Below, piece after piece: positions 32,401 to 42,270 of a stretch of 64,000 nt of DNA. The notes beneath the pieces are model-generated. The model made no database searches. It saw only the letters and a program-made list of their open reading frames with translations, and was not told where the DNA came from. Each line of letters begins with the position of its first letter. Position 1 is the first letter of the stretch. Origin of the DNA: Alphaproteobacteria bacterium (GTDB lineage: Bacteria > Pseudomonadota > Alphaproteobacteria > Rhizobiales > Amorphaceae); assembly GCA_030431335.1 (NCBI GenBank), contig JAUIJH010000009.1, positions 1 to 64,000 on the forward strand, given 5' to 3'. The position numbers and the translations under genes are program-made.

Positions 32401-32843
32401 TCAGGGAAGGGGCCCGCGATGCCGATCTTGGCGACGGGGTCGCGGATCGCGTCGGTGCGCACGTTCGGCGTCTCGGAATCTTCCGGCAGCGTGCTGAGCC
32501 CGGCCACGGCCTGCTCCACCTCGCCGAGCGCCTTCTGCATGTCGGTGCCGGGCGAGAACTCGATGGAGACGAACGCCTGGCCCTCGCGCGCGACGGAGCG
32601 GATCGATTCCACATCCGACAGGAAGCGCACCGCCGGCTCCACCGCGTCGAGGATGTTGCTGGTGACGTCTTCCGCGCTGGCGCCGGGCCAGTTGATCACC
32701 ACCTCCACCTCCTGCACGTCGGCGGGGGGCCAGAAGCGCGTGGTGAGGTTGGCGAGCGAGAACGCACCCAGCACCAACATCAGCACCATCAGCAGGTTGG
32801 CGGCGTTGGGATGGCGCGTGAACAGCGAGATGAGGCCCCTCAT
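29430..32843 (-). CDS. efflux RND transporter permease subunit
   Basis: 1137 aa AcrB-type sequence; NLTTRFWPPADVQEVEVVINWPGASAEDV, GIIVDDAIVVGEH-like motif (GVIVDDAIVVGEH). Confidence 0.93.
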   Translation of the reverse strand: MRGLISLFTRHPNAANLLMVLMLVLGAFSLANLTTRFWPPADVQEVEVVINWPGASAEDVTSNILDAVEPAVRFLSDVESIRSVAREGQAFVSIEFSPGTDMQKALGEVEQAVAGLSTLPEDSETPNVRTDAIRDPVAKIGIAGPFPEAALQVFARRIRDDLLDRGLDRISMGGMREREILVDAREHDLLRHNLSVSDVADAIRRNTLDRPSGVLDGDVDRQIRVLAGDETPRAIAAITIKSLPSGEALSVGDVATVHEGFARNAVSGLRDGNPAIELSVERAQHDDALESDRLVREYLAEVGPTLPKSLKVQLYDVSTEHLMDRISILIRNGWQGLAVVLVVLFIFLRARIAFWVAAGIPVAFAGTLAVMLATGQTINMISLFALIMMLGVIVDDAIVVGEHTDTLLGRGVPPEEAAERGALEMLVPVLASSVTTIAAFAPIFMMRDVIGQMMTAMPLVGISIILASLVECFLVLPGHLAHAERGGPGLAIGRFLRLTIIAGIGAALIGGAIRGAIYLAREADPEALRVLFDIPPVPLGIFAILIGLALGSFIETRLARRAGRGGPSLLERLRGGFDRGFNAFRDGPFSRLVRASYAFRYTTLALAVGAIMVVIYGLYIGGGHVRFVFFPSPEAEFVEARIEFHAGTPRQKAIEGVEAVERALRSVEATLPPKGEALVVDAYALIGRAGRDRGDNLATLRVQLTASEERTVRTPDLVRAWRAALPDVAGVRAVSVAERRGGPPGRDLHLRLSGADASKLKAAAADAIAAIATLPGVTGAEDNLPLGKPEITLKMTPRGEALGFTAESIGAQVRGAFEGDVARRLALGDDEVPIRVRQRSGGEAVALADLFLRAPGGTFVPLTEVAEFAERNTFSVIVRRDGLTNIAVTADVDAGAATPQEITDIVAETVLPVLEARHGVTGTFDGRDRERRRSFQDLRQGAYLAMIVIYLTLAFVFGSYWRPIVIMLIIPFGAVGAIIGHVLLGMNLTIVSFVGLLGLAGILVNDSIILVSRFDERLAAGEHPDVAAVGASADRLRAVLLTSLTTIGGLIPLMFETSMSAQFLLPMAVTMVFGLALATVLVLVLVPTLIGIGLDIGRVVRCSSGASARPRDDRAPARLSGAAEGRAMPPAKRLMYD

Positions 32844-32871
32844 CGGCGCCCATCCGCACGCCGGGGCCGCA

Positions 32872-34275
32872 TCAGGAGGGCTCCTGCGCGGGCGGACCGT
32901 CGCCGCGCCGGCGCCGGGCGCGGCCGGCCGGTTCGGGGTCGGCGCTTTCGGACGCCGCGGCGTCCTTGGCGGCGGCGAGATCGGCGGTCGCGTCCTCGAG
33001 CGGCGCGGGGCGTTGCGCCGACGGGTCGACGCGGCGGACCTTGATGCCGTTGCCGGCCTCGGCGAGGCGCGTGGTGACCACGGTATCGCCGGTTTCCAGG
33101 TCGCCTTCCACGATGGCCTCGCCGTCGTCGAGCGCGAGCACGTTGACCGGCACCGACACCAGCCGCTCGTCGGCGCCGATGATGAACACCGCGTCGTCGT
33201 ACAGCGCGGCCGTGGGCACGCGGGCCGATCTGTGGTGCGTGATGCCCGGCAGGTGCACCTCCACGAAAGCGCCCGGACGCGGGGCGGGCATGTCCTTGAG
33301 GTCGAGCCGGGCGAACACGTCGACGCCGCCGCGCGCGCTCTCGATGTCGGCGCCGGCGCGGGTGACGGTGGCCTGATAGGTGATCGGGATATCGCCGATG
33401 CGCCAGGTCACCTCCACGGGCGCGCCGAACAGCGCCTCGTTGAAGCGCAGGCGCCCGTAGATCTGGTCCGACAGGACGAAGCGCACGTCCAGCTCATCCG
33501 CGCCGATCAGCGAAACGGCGATGTCGTTGGCGGCGAGGAGCCGGCCGACGGCGGCCGCTTCAGACCGCACGATGCCGTCGAAGGGGGCGCGCAGCACCGT
33601 GTCCTGCAGCGCGCGTTCGGATTTTTGCACCAGCCATTCGAGCCGGGAGACGGTGGCCGCCTGCTGGTCGCGCCGGGCCTTTTCGACCTCCAGCGTGTAG
33701 CGCCCCTGGTCGAAGGCCTGCTGACGCTGGCTGACGAGCAGGCGCCGGTCGTCGACCGCCTTGTCGGTGATGGTGCCGGAGGTGGACAGCTGCTTGGCGC
33801 GTTCCAGGTCGCGGCTCGCGTAGGAGAGCTGCTCCTCGAGCTGGGTGAGGGCGCTCTCCTCCATCGCGATGCGGGCGGCGGCCTCCGCCTCGCGGGCGCG
33901 CGCTTCGGCGAGCTGCGCCTTGGCGTCGCGCAAGGCGCCCTCGTACTCGAACGGGTCGATGGTGACGAGCGCCTCGCCCTGGGTCACGCGCTGGCCGACC
34001 TCCAGGTTGTCGCTGACGGCGATCACCTCGCCGGGGGAGGCGACGCGCAGCTCGGCCGACTCGGCCGCGACCACCTCGCCGAACGCGCGCAAGGTGGCGC
34101 GGTTGTCGCCCAGCGCGATGTCGGCCGCCGTCACCGAATAGACCGTCTCCACACGCGGCGCGCTCCGGTCGCCGAAGCGGCCCGGACCGGAAACCAGCGA
34201 AACCGTGATCAGGAACGCGAGCACGAGCACCACGCCCGGCAGCACGGCCTGGCCGAGGACGCGCGCGCCCTTCAC
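32872..34275 (-). CDS. efflux RND transporter periplasmic adaptor (HlyD/AcrA family)
   Basis: VAAESAELRVASPGEVIAVSDNLEVGQRVTQGEALVTID...LRAPFDGIV. Confidence 0.88.
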   Translation of the reverse strand: MKGARVLGQAVLPGVVLVLAFLITVSLVSGPGRFGDRSAPRVETVYSVTAADIALGDNRATLRAFGEVVAAESAELRVASPGEVIAVSDNLEVGQRVTQGEALVTIDPFEYEGALRDAKAQLAEARAREAEAAARIAMEESALTQLEEQLSYASRDLERAKQLSTSGTITDKAVDDRRLLVSQRQQAFDQGRYTLEVEKARRDQQAATVSRLEWLVQKSERALQDTVLRAPFDGIVRSEAAAVGRLLAANDIAVSLIGADELDVRFVLSDQIYGRLRFNEALFGAPVEVTWRIGDIPITYQATVTRAGADIESARGGVDVFARLDLKDMPAPRPGAFVEVHLPGITHHRSARVPTAALYDDAVFIIGADERLVSVPVNVLALDDGEAIVEGDLETGDTVVTTRLAEAGNGIKVRRVDPSAQRPAPLEDATADLAAAKDAAASESADPEPAGRARRRRGDGPPAQEPS

Positions 34276-34285
34276 GGAGAGCGCC

Positions 34286-35260
34286 TCAGTGGGTCTCTCC
34301 GACCGGCTCCAGCGTGTCCGGATCGAATCGGTAGTGCGTGTTGCAGAACTCGCATGTGACCTTGATCACCCCGTCCTCGACCATCGATGCCCGGTCGTCG
34401 TCGGCGAACTGCCCCAGCATCGTCTTGATGCGATGAGTTGAACAGTGGCAGTCTGCACTCAACGTGAATGCATCGAACACCCGCACGTCACGCTCGTTAA
34501 AAAGCCGTAACAACAGCCGCTCGGCGCTGATGCCGGGGTCGACCAGCTCGTGGTCCTGCGCGCTTTTGGCGCGGGCGGCGGCCTCGACCCATGCGTCGTC
34601 CTCGGCCCGCTCGTCGCGGGCGGCACCCTCCGGCGCGTCGCCGGGGTCGATGTCGCGGATCACGATGCGGTCGGACGCCTCGGGCAGGAACTGCACGGTG
34701 ACGCCGCCACCGCGCCAGACCCGGCGCGGCTCCTCGCCCGGCCGCCGCTCCAGCGTCTCGGCGACGGCGAGGCGGATCAGCGTCGGGATCTGCTCGGAGC
34801 GCATGAAATAGGCGTGCGCCACCTCTTCCAGCGTGTCGGCGTCCAGCTCCACCACGCCCTGATAGCGCCGCGACGTCATCGTCGGATCGATGGTGAGGGC
34901 CATCGTGCCGGTGCCGGCGATCTCCTTGAGGGTGGGCGCTTCGGGCAAGGCGGCGACCGCATCCTCGTCGAAGCGGGCATAGCCGCGCAGGCCGTCGGGC
35001 GTCGTGAAATCGGTGACGAGCAGCGAGACCGGCCCGTCGGACTGGAGCTGCAGGATGACCCGGCCCTCCAGCTTGAGGGCGGTGGCGAACAGGACGTTGA
35101 GCAGCACCGCCTCCCCGAGCAGCCGGGAAACGGCCTTCGGGTAGTCGTGCTTGCGCAGGATATCGTCGAGCGCGGCGCCCATGCGGGCCACGCGGCCGCG
35201 CACATCCAGCGCCTCGACGGAAAACGGCAGGACGAGGTCGTCCCCAGCTTCGATACTCAA
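34286..35260 (-). CDS. hslO: Hsp33-family redox-regulated molecular chaperone
   Basis: LLRLFNERDVRVFDAFTLSADCHCSTHRIKTMLGQF...VTCEFCNTHYRF (CxC...CxxC zinc site). Confidence 0.92.
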   Translation of the reverse strand: MSIEAGDDLVLPFSVEALDVRGRVARMGAALDDILRKHDYPKAVSRLLGEAVLLNVLFATALKLEGRVILQLQSDGPVSLLVTDFTTPDGLRGYARFDEDAVAALPEAPTLKEIAGTGTMALTIDPTMTSRRYQGVVELDADTLEEVAHAYFMRSEQIPTLIRLAVAETLERRPGEEPRRVWRGGGVTVQFLPEASDRIVIRDIDPGDAPEGAARDERAEDDAWVEAAARAKSAQDHELVDPGISAERLLLRLFNERDVRVFDAFTLSADCHCSTHRIKTMLGQFADDDRASMVEDGVIKVTCEFCNTHYRFDPDTLEPVGETH

Positions 35261-35370
35261 CCGGCTAGCTCCGCGAGAATGGGGTGGACGGGGCGGTCAT
35301 GCGGCACTCCCAGGCGGCCCCGTCGCTTCAATATAGGAACGGGGGCGGCACCTTACAAAAAGGGCGTCCG

Positions 35371-37080
35371 TCAGCCGGAGGCGCCAATGATTTCGAAGCG
35401 GTCCACGTCGACGAGGCCGCGATCGGTGATCTTGAGGCGCGGGATGACCGGCAGCGCCAGGAAGGAGAGCTGCAGGAACGGCTCCTCCAGCGTCACTCCG
35501 AGGCTCTTGGCCGCATCGCGCAGGTGGATCAGCTCGTGGGTCACGGCCTCGAACGGCTCCAGGCTCATGAGGCCGGCGACCGGCAGGGCGAGCTCGGCCA
35601 GGATGGCGCCGTCGGCCACGACGACGAAGCCGCCCTCGATCTCGGCGAGGCGCCGCGCGGCGAACGCCATCTCCTCGGCCTCGACGCCCACCACCACGAT
35701 GTTGTGATGGTCGTGGCACACGGTGGAGGCGATGGCGCCGCGCTTGAGGCCGAAGCCGCGCACGAAGCCGGAGGCCACGTTGCCGTTCTTGCCGTGCCGC
35801 TCGATCACCGTGATGCGCACCAGGTCGCGCGCCGGGTCGGCGGCCTTCTCGCCGTCGACGATGGGGATGCGCTCTTCCAGGAAGTCGGTGATGATGCGGC
35901 CGGGCTGGATGCCGATGACCGGGGTTTCCTCCCGGTTGGCGGCGATGCGGAAGGTGTTCGCGTCGATGGCCGGCGGCTTGACCGAGTGGCGGCCGGGCGC
36001 GAGCAGGCTCCCGCGCCGCGCGAACGCCGCCTCGTCGACCACGGTCCCGCCGTCGACGACGAGCTGCGCCCGGCACTCCTCCAGGCTCGCCAGCGCCACG
36101 ATGTCGGCCCGCTTGCCCGGCGCGATCAGCCCGCGATCCTTGAGCCCGAACGCCTCCGCGCCGGACAGCGAGGCGGCGCGGTAGGCTGCCAGCGGCGGCA
36201 CGCCGTGGCCGATCAGGGCGCGGATCATGTGGTCGAGGTGGCCGGCCTCGTCGATGTCGAGCGGGTTGCGGTCGTCGGTGCACAGGCAGACGTAGGGCGA
36301 GGTGCGCTCGGTCAGGATCTCGGCCAGCGCATCGAGATCCTTGGAGACGGAGCCCTCGCGGATCAGCACGCGCATGCCCTTGGTGAGCTTCTCGCGCGCT
36401 TCGGCGGCCGTGGTCGCCTCGTGCTCGGTGGTGATGCCGGCGGCGACGTAGCCATTGAGCGCGCGGCCCGACAGGAGCGGCGCATGGCCGTCGATGTGGC
36501 CGCCCTCGAACAGGGCCAGCTTGTCGAGGCAGCCGGCATCGCGGCCGACGACGCCCGGATAGTTCATGAACTCGCCGAGCCCGATGCCGCTCGGGTGGCC
36601 CATCAGCGGCTCCAGCGCGGCGGCCTCGACGATGGCGCCGCTCGTCTCCATCGGGCTCGACGGCACGCAGGAGGACAGCTCCACCCTGAGGTCCATCACC
36701 AGGTGCCGCGAAGCGTCCTGGAAGTAGCGGATGCCCTCGGTGCCGATGACGTTGGCGATCTCGTGCGGATCGCAGATGGCGGTGGTGATGCCGCGCGGGG
36801 TGACGCAGCGGTCGAACTCGAACGGCGTGACCAGCGAGGATTCGATGTGCAGGTGCGTGTCGATGAAGCCCGGCACCAGGATGAGCCCGGTGACGTCGAT
36901 TTCGCGGCGGCCGGCGTAGGTTTCGCCGGTGCCGACGATGGTGTCGCCGCAGATGGCGACGTCGCCGTCGATCATCGCGCCGGTGACGAGGTCGAAGACG
37001 CGGCCGCCCTTGAGCACGAGGTCGGCCGGCTCCTCGCCGGTGCCCTGGGCAATGCGTTTTGCGATCTCGGCGCGGCTCAT
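35371..37080 (-). CDS. ade: adenine deaminase
   Basis: [65 protein letters not shown]. Confidence 0.92.
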   Translation of the reverse strand: MSRAEIAKRIAQGTGEEPADLVLKGGRVFDLVTGAMIDGDVAICGDTIVGTGETYAGRREIDVTGLILVPGFIDTHLHIESSLVTPFEFDRCVTPRGITTAICDPHEIANVIGTEGIRYFQDASRHLVMDLRVELSSCVPSSPMETSGAIVEAAALEPLMGHPSGIGLGEFMNYPGVVGRDAGCLDKLALFEGGHIDGHAPLLSGRALNGYVAAGITTEHEATTAAEAREKLTKGMRVLIREGSVSKDLDALAEILTERTSPYVCLCTDDRNPLDIDEAGHLDHMIRALIGHGVPPLAAYRAASLSGAEAFGLKDRGLIAPGKRADIVALASLEECRAQLVVDGGTVVDEAAFARRGSLLAPGRHSVKPPAIDANTFRIAANREETPVIGIQPGRIITDFLEERIPIVDGEKAADPARDLVRITVIERHGKNGNVASGFVRGFGLKRGAIASTVCHDHHNIVVVGVEAEEMAFAARRLAEIEGGFVVVADGAILAELALPVAGLMSLEPFEAVTHELIHLRDAAKSLGVTLEEPFLQLSFLALPVIPRLKITDRGLVDVDRFEIIGASG

Positions 37081-37184
37081 TGCGTGCTCCTGCTGGCGAG
37101 CCGGCGAATGCCGCCCCAATCCGGCCCGATCATGCCGCAATCGCGGGCGGCGCGCGAGCCTCGCGTCGCGGCGCACGGCCCGGC

Positions 37185-38114
37185 TCAGCTGCCCTCCGGC
37201 AGCTCGGCGGCGCCTGCCAGCTCGGCGCGCGCCAGCGTCGCGGCGAGCTGGTCGGCGAACTTGGCGACGCTGACCGGCAGCGTGCGCCCCCTCAGCTGCG
37301 CCAGGTGCAGCAGCCCCTCGTTGACCGCGCCGAGATCGAGCTGACGGCTGACCAGCCCCACCGTCTCGATCGCCTGCAGGCCGATCTGGATCTCGAAGCC
37401 CAGCGCGCGGGTGGCCGCCACGTAGTTGCGCAGGAAAATGTAGCTCTCGCTCTCCACCACCGGGTCGAGCCGCACGTGCAGGCGGTTGGCGAGGGTCTCC
37501 AAAACGTCGCGCACGGCATAGGGGTGGGCCGGCAGGGCGAGCGGATAGTCGAGGCAATCGGTCAGCCGCAGCCGCTCCAGCGCGGCCAGCGGGTGGTCGG
37601 CCACCATCAGCACCTGGATGGGCTGGCGCACCGTGATCATGGTCTGGAAATCGTTGAGCGACATCGGCGAGAACACCAGCGCGAGGTCCGCCGCCTCGGT
37701 GAGCAGCGCCCGCTCGGCCGCCTCGCCGTCCGCCACGTGCACCGAGAAGCGCACCCCCGGGTGGAGGTCGTGATAGGCGCCGATCTCGCGCGGCAGGAAG
37801 TTTGGCAGGAGCGCCGGGCTGCACACCACCGAGACCGTGCCACGGCGCAAACCCTGGATATCGGCGATGAAGGTCTTGATGCCCTCCGCCTCCGCGAGGT
37901 GGCGGCGGAAGACGTGCACCACCTGCTCGCCGGCCGTGTTGAGGCGCACGCCGCGCCCGGTGCGCTCGAAGATCGGCGTGCCGAGCTCGTCCTCCAGGGC
38001 CATGATGCGCCGGTTCAGCGACGAGGGCGTGATCGCCAGGATTTCCGCCGCCTTGCGGATGGAACCGGCCCGGGCCACCGCATCGATGAAGCGATAGATG
38101 GTGAGGTTGCGCAT
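37185..38114 (-). CDS. LysR-family transcriptional regulator
   Basis: [55 protein letters not shown]. Confidence 0.9.
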   Translation of the reverse strand: MRNLTIYRFIDAVARAGSIRKAAEILAITPSSLNRRIMALEDELGTPIFERTGRGVRLNTAGEQVVHVFRRHLAEAEGIKTFIADIQGLRRGTVSVVCSPALLPNFLPREIGAYHDLHPGVRFSVHVADGEAAERALLTEAADLALVFSPMSLNDFQTMITVRQPIQVLMVADHPLAALERLRLTDCLDYPLALPAHPYAVRDVLETLANRLHVRLDPVVESESYIFLRNYVAATRALGFEIQIGLQAIETVGLVSRQLDLGAVNEGLLHLAQLRGRTLPVSVAKFADQLAATLARAELAGAAELPEGS

Positions 38115-38218
38115 GGCCTGAGTGTTGCATTTTGCGTGCCGGACAGGCGCAAAAATAGCAGCAGATTGCAACGCAGGGCGGGGCTAGCTTCGATTTCGTC
38201 GAATTTGAGCGAGACTCC

Positions 38219-39568
38219 ATGGCCCCGAACCCCGACCCGTCCGGCATCGAAAGCTCCGACCTCGAAAGCCTCGAAAGCAAGGTGCTCGCCTTCATCACCG
38301 AGGATCGCTGGCTGCGGCTGGCCACGGAGCTCATCGCCACGGGCCAGCCGCGCGCCGGCAACCCGCTCGATCCGGACCTGCCGGGCGGCGAGGAGGAGGC
38401 CATCGCCATGCTCGTGGCCGGCAAGCTCGAGGCGCTCGGCATGTGCGTGGAGACGCCGGCCGCCGTGCCGCACCGGCCCAACGTCATCGGCACTCTGAAG
38501 GGCTGCGGCGAGGGGCCGTCCCTCATCATCAACGACCACCTCGACACCTACCCCGTCGTCGAGCCGCACAAGTGGGACAAGACCGGCTTCGACCCCTACC
38601 GCGCCACCCGCGAGGGCGACCGCCTCTACGCCCGCGGCACGTCCGACACGCGCGGCAACATGGCCTCGTGCTTGCTCGCAGCCCAGGCGCTGAACGCGGC
38701 CGGCGTGCGCTTCGAGGGGGATCTCATCTACTGCTTCTGCGTCGACGAGGAGCGCGACGGCACCCACGGCTCGATCTACCTCACGCAGGAGCTCGGCCTC
38801 CGCGCGGACTATTCCATCACCGCCGAGCCCACCGCCTGGGGCGGCCCGGTGGACGCATCGGCGGACAGCGCCGCGAACGGTGCCGCGCCCTGGGGCATGA
38901 ACCTGTCCGTCGCCAACTCGGGCCATTGCCTGATCGAGATCGCGGTCAGCGGCGAGAAAAGCCACATCTGGCGGCCGGACGTCGCCATCAACCCCATCGT
39001 GGAGGCGGCGCCCCTTCTGGCGGCGCTCAAGACGATGGCCTTCACCCACGAGGCCGACCCCTTCCCCGGCCACACCCCGCCGTGCGTGACGGTGGTGCGC
39101 ATCCGCGGCGGGCTGGAGGGCGAGATGCAGTTCTCGCCGGACGAGTGCGTCATCACCCTCGCCGTGGTCGGCATCGTGCCGGGCATGACGCTGGACGGCA
39201 TCGTCGCCGACATCGAGGCGGTGGCGCGCGCCAGCTTCGCCGGCGACAACCGGCTCGGCGCCACGGTGCGCCAGGTACCGGGCTCGCTGTTCGTGGAGGC
39301 GACACCGCCGGTGCCGACGGACGAGGAGCCCTGCCTCTCGCTCGCCCGCGCCTATGGCCGCCTCGTCGGCGGCACGCCGCAGCCCAACCGCAAGAACGCC
39401 TTCAACGACACCATCCGCCTGCGCGAGGCGGGCATCAACGCGGTCACCTTCGGGCCCGGCGAGGACGGCTGGGCGCCGGACAACGAGTGGATCTCGATCG
39501 CCAAGTCGGTCACGGCGGCGCGGATCTACGCGCTCGCCATCATGGACATCCTCAAGGTGCGCGAGTGA
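38219..39568 (+). CDS. M20-family (ArgE/DapE-like) metallopeptidase/deacylase
   Basis: [37 protein letters not shown]. Confidence 0.85.
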   Translation: MAPNPDPSGIESSDLESLESKVLAFITEDRWLRLATELIATGQPRAGNPLDPDLPGGEEEAIAMLVAGKLEALGMCVETPAAVPHRPNVIGTLKGCGEGPSLIINDHLDTYPVVEPHKWDKTGFDPYRATREGDRLYARGTSDTRGNMASCLLAAQALNAAGVRFEGDLIYCFCVDEERDGTHGSIYLTQELGLRADYSITAEPTAWGGPVDASADSAANGAAPWGMNLSVANSGHCLIEIAVSGEKSHIWRPDVAINPIVEAAPLLAALKTMAFTHEADPFPGHTPPCVTVVRIRGGLEGEMQFSPDECVITLAVVGIVPGMTLDGIVADIEAVARASFAGDNRLGATVRQVPGSLFVEATPPVPTDEEPCLSLARAYGRLVGGTPQPNRKNAFNDTIRLREAGINAVTFGPGEDGWAPDNEWISIAKSVTAARIYALAIMDILKVRE

Positions 39569-40341
39569 GCCAGCTTTCACCCCGATCGCGGGCGCTGGTG
39601 CTGTCCACGCTGTCGGTGGCGCTGCTCATCGGCGGCTGGATCTTCGTCACCGAGACGGGCATCGCCAACGACCTGTTCCTGCCGGGGCCGGTGGCGGTGG
39701 GCAAGGCGTTCGTCGAGGTGGCGACCGAGGGCTACCAGGGCTCGACGCTGCTGGAGCACGTCGGCACCAGCCTCTACCGCATCCTGGTGGCGTTCGGCTT
39801 CGCCGTGGTGGTGGGCATTCCGCTCGGCATCGCCATGGGCGCCTCGCTCGACGCGCACGCCTTCTTCAGCCCGCTGGTGGAGTTCTACCGGCCGCTGCCG
39901 CCGCTGGGACTCTATACGCTGCTCGTGATGTGGCTCGGCATCGGCGAGGAATCGAAATTCGCGCTGCTCTTCCTCGCCGCGCTGCCGGGCATCGTCATCA
40001 CCACGATCCAGGCCGTGAAGAGCATCGACCCGGTCTATGTGCGCGCCGCCAAGGTGCTGGGCGCGAGCTGGCGCACGGTGCTGTGGGAGGTGTACCTGCC
40101 CGCCGCCGGACCCACCATCCTGGCCGGCATGCGCATCTCGCTCGGCTTCACCTACACCGTGCTCGTCGCCGCCGAAATCGTCGCCGCCACCGCCGGTATC
40201 GGCTGGATGATCTGGGACGCGGCCAAGTTCCTCCTCTCCGACGTCGTCATCATGGGGCTGATCGTGCTCGGCCTCACCGGCATGGCGCTCGACCTCGCCA
40301 TGCGCGGCCTCGGCCGCCTCCTGATGCCGTGGACACGATGA
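39565..40341 (+). CDS. ABC transporter permease (SsuC/TauC-like)
   Basis: GTGA overlap; VYVRAAKVLGASWRTVLWEVYLPAAGPTILAGMRISLGF. Confidence 0.9.
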   Translation: MSQLSPRSRALVLSTLSVALLIGGWIFVTETGIANDLFLPGPVAVGKAFVEVATEGYQGSTLLEHVGTSLYRILVAFGFAVVVGIPLGIAMGASLDAHAFFSPLVEFYRPLPPLGLYTLLVMWLGIGEESKFALLFLAALPGIVITTIQAVKSIDPVYVRAAKVLGASWRTVLWEVYLPAAGPTILAGMRISLGFTYTVLVAAEIVAATAGIGWMIWDAAKFLLSDVVIMGLIVLGLTGMALDLAMRGLGRLLMPWTR

Positions 40342-40385
40342 CGGCTCCCGACGCCCACCCCCGCCAGCAACCGAAAGGACGACCC

Positions 40386-41402
40386 ATGAAGAACACACTT
40401 CTTGCGGCCGCATCGGCGATCTTCGCCACGGCCCTCTCCTTCGCTCCCGCCGGCGCCCAGGAAGCGCCCGAGAAAGTGACCGTCGGCTACCTCAACCTCG
40501 TCAACGCGCAGCTCGTGACCAAGCATCTCGGCCTGATGCAGAAGCACATGCCGGACGTGGAGATCGAGTACATCAAGGTGGGCGGCGGCGGCGACATGCT
40601 GCGCGCCATCGCGGCCGACCAGGTGGATTTCGGCGGCCTTGGCAATCCGCCCACCGCCATCGGCGTCACGCGCGGCCTGCCGATCAAGGGCATCATGGTG
40701 CTCAACATGCTCGACTATGTCGAGGCGATGGTCGTGCGCTCCGACGCCGGCATCAAGTCGTTCAAGGACCTGGCCGGCAAGAAGCTCGCCGCGCCGTTCG
40801 GCTCCACCACCCACTACCTCCTCCTGCAGGCGCTGACGGACGAGGGCGTCGACCCGGCCTCGATGGAAATCCTCGACCTGCGGCCCAACGACATCGCCGT
40901 CGCCTGGGTGCGCGGCGACATCGACGCGGCCTGGTTCTGGGAGCCCAACCTCGACAAGGCGGTGAAGAACGGCGGCCACATCTTCATGACCTCCGGCATC
41001 ATGGCCTCGCGCGGCTACCCCACCTGGGACGTGGGCGTGGTGATGAACGAGTTCGCCGAGAAATATCCCGACTACGTGGAGAAATTCCTCGCGGCCGAGT
41101 GCGAAGGCATCGACTATTGGCTCGGCAACCCGGCCGAGACGGCGCAGATCATCGCCGACGAGCTGGAGCTCGACCTCGCCGACGCGACCCGCATGATGAA
41201 CGGCACCGAGATGGTCCCCTGCGACAAGCAGCTCACCGCGCAATATCTCGGCACCACGGGCGATATCGGCCAGTTCGCCGACACGCTGGTGGCGACGGCC
41301 GAGTTCCTGGCCTCGCAGAAGCGGCTGCCCAAGGTGCTGTCGCGCGAGGAGTTCGCCGACTTCCTCAAGCCCGGCTATCTCGAAAAGGTGGTGGGCGAGT
41401 AG
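40386..41402 (+). CDS. ABC transporter substrate-binding protein (SsuA/TauA-like)
   Basis: Signal peptide; VTVGYLNLVNAQLVTKHLGLMQKHMP...GDMLRAIAADQVDFGGLGNPPTAIGVTRGLPIKGI. Confidence 0.88.
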   Translation: MKNTLLAAASAIFATALSFAPAGAQEAPEKVTVGYLNLVNAQLVTKHLGLMQKHMPDVEIEYIKVGGGGDMLRAIAADQVDFGGLGNPPTAIGVTRGLPIKGIMVLNMLDYVEAMVVRSDAGIKSFKDLAGKKLAAPFGSTTHYLLLQALTDEGVDPASMEILDLRPNDIAVAWVRGDIDAAWFWEPNLDKAVKNGGHIFMTSGIMASRGYPTWDVGVVMNEFAEKYPDYVEKFLAAECEGIDYWLGNPAETAQIIADELELDLADATRMMNGTEMVPCDKQLTAQYLGTTGDIGQFADTLVATAEFLASQKRLPKVLSREEFADFLKPGYLEKVVGE

Positions 41403-41430
41403 CGCCCCCTCCGCCCCGCCGGCCGGTCCG

Positions 41431-42270
41431 ATGAACGCGAAATCCGCCCCCTACCCCCGCCACGCCATGCGCGGCTCCGTCGACCGGGGACACGTCGAGA
41501 TCGACGGCGTGTCCATCGTCTTCGCCGGGCGCGGCGGCGAGATCGAGGCGGTGCGCGGCGCCTCGGCCAATATCAAGCCGGGCGAGTTCGTCTGCCTGCT
41601 CGGCCCGTCGGGCTCCGGCAAGTCGACGCTGCTCAACGCGGTGGCGGGGTTCATCCACCCCGCCAAGGGCGAGGTGCGGGTCGACGGCGAGCGCGTCACC
41701 GGCCCCAACCCCGATCGCGGCATGGTGTTCCAGCAATATTCGCTGTTTCCCTGGAAAACGATCCTCCAGAACATCGCCTTCGGCCCGCGCCAGACAGGCC
41801 GTGGCGGCGAGCCGCCGTTGTCGGTGGCGCGCAACTTCCTGGAGATGATCGGCCTCGCCAAATACGCGGACAGCTATCCGCGCGAGCTGTCGGGCGGGAT
41901 GCAGCAGCGCGTCGGCATCGCGCGGGCGCTCGCCAACTATCCGAGCGTCCTGTTGATGGACGAGCCATTCGGCGCGCTCGATTCCCAGACGCGCGTCATC
42001 ATGCAGGAGAACCTTCTCGACATCTGGCTCGAGTTCAAGACCACCGTCCTCTTCGTCACGCACGACGTGGACGAGGCCATCTACCTCGCCGACCGCGTGA
42101 TTGTCATGAGCGCCGGGCCCGGCGAGATCATCGCCGAGGTGGCGGTCCCCTTCCCCCGGCCCCGCACGCCCGAGATCATGGCCGATGCCGGGTTCGTGGC
42201 GCTGCGCTCGAAGTGCCTGGAGATCATCCGGGCGGAGAGCATCAAAGCCTTCGAGCGGCAGAAATCGTGA
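41431..42270 (+). CDS. ABC transporter ATP-binding protein (SsuB/TauB-like)
   Basis: GPSGSGKSTLLNAVAGF; LSGGMQQRVGIARALA; FVTHDVDEAIYLADR. Confidence 0.92.
   Translation: MNAKSAPYPRHAMRGSVDRGHVEIDGVSIVFAGRGGEIEAVRGASANIKPGEFVCLLGPSGSGKSTLLNAVAGFIHPAKGEVRVDGERVTGPNPDRGMVFQQYSLFPWKTILQNIAFGPRQTGRGGEPPLSVARNFLEMIGLAKYADSYPRELSGGMQQRVGIARALANYPSVLLMDEPFGALDSQTRVIMQENLLDIWLEFKTTVLFVTHDVDEAIYLADRVIVMSAGPGEIIAEVAVPFPRPRTPEIMADAGFVALRSKCLEIIRAESIKAFERQKS

Noticed and set aside
29658-33044. 1128-aa plus-strand ORF opposite the RND permease
   Set aside because: Reverse-frame artefact of a well-supported RND gene; no recognisable domain.
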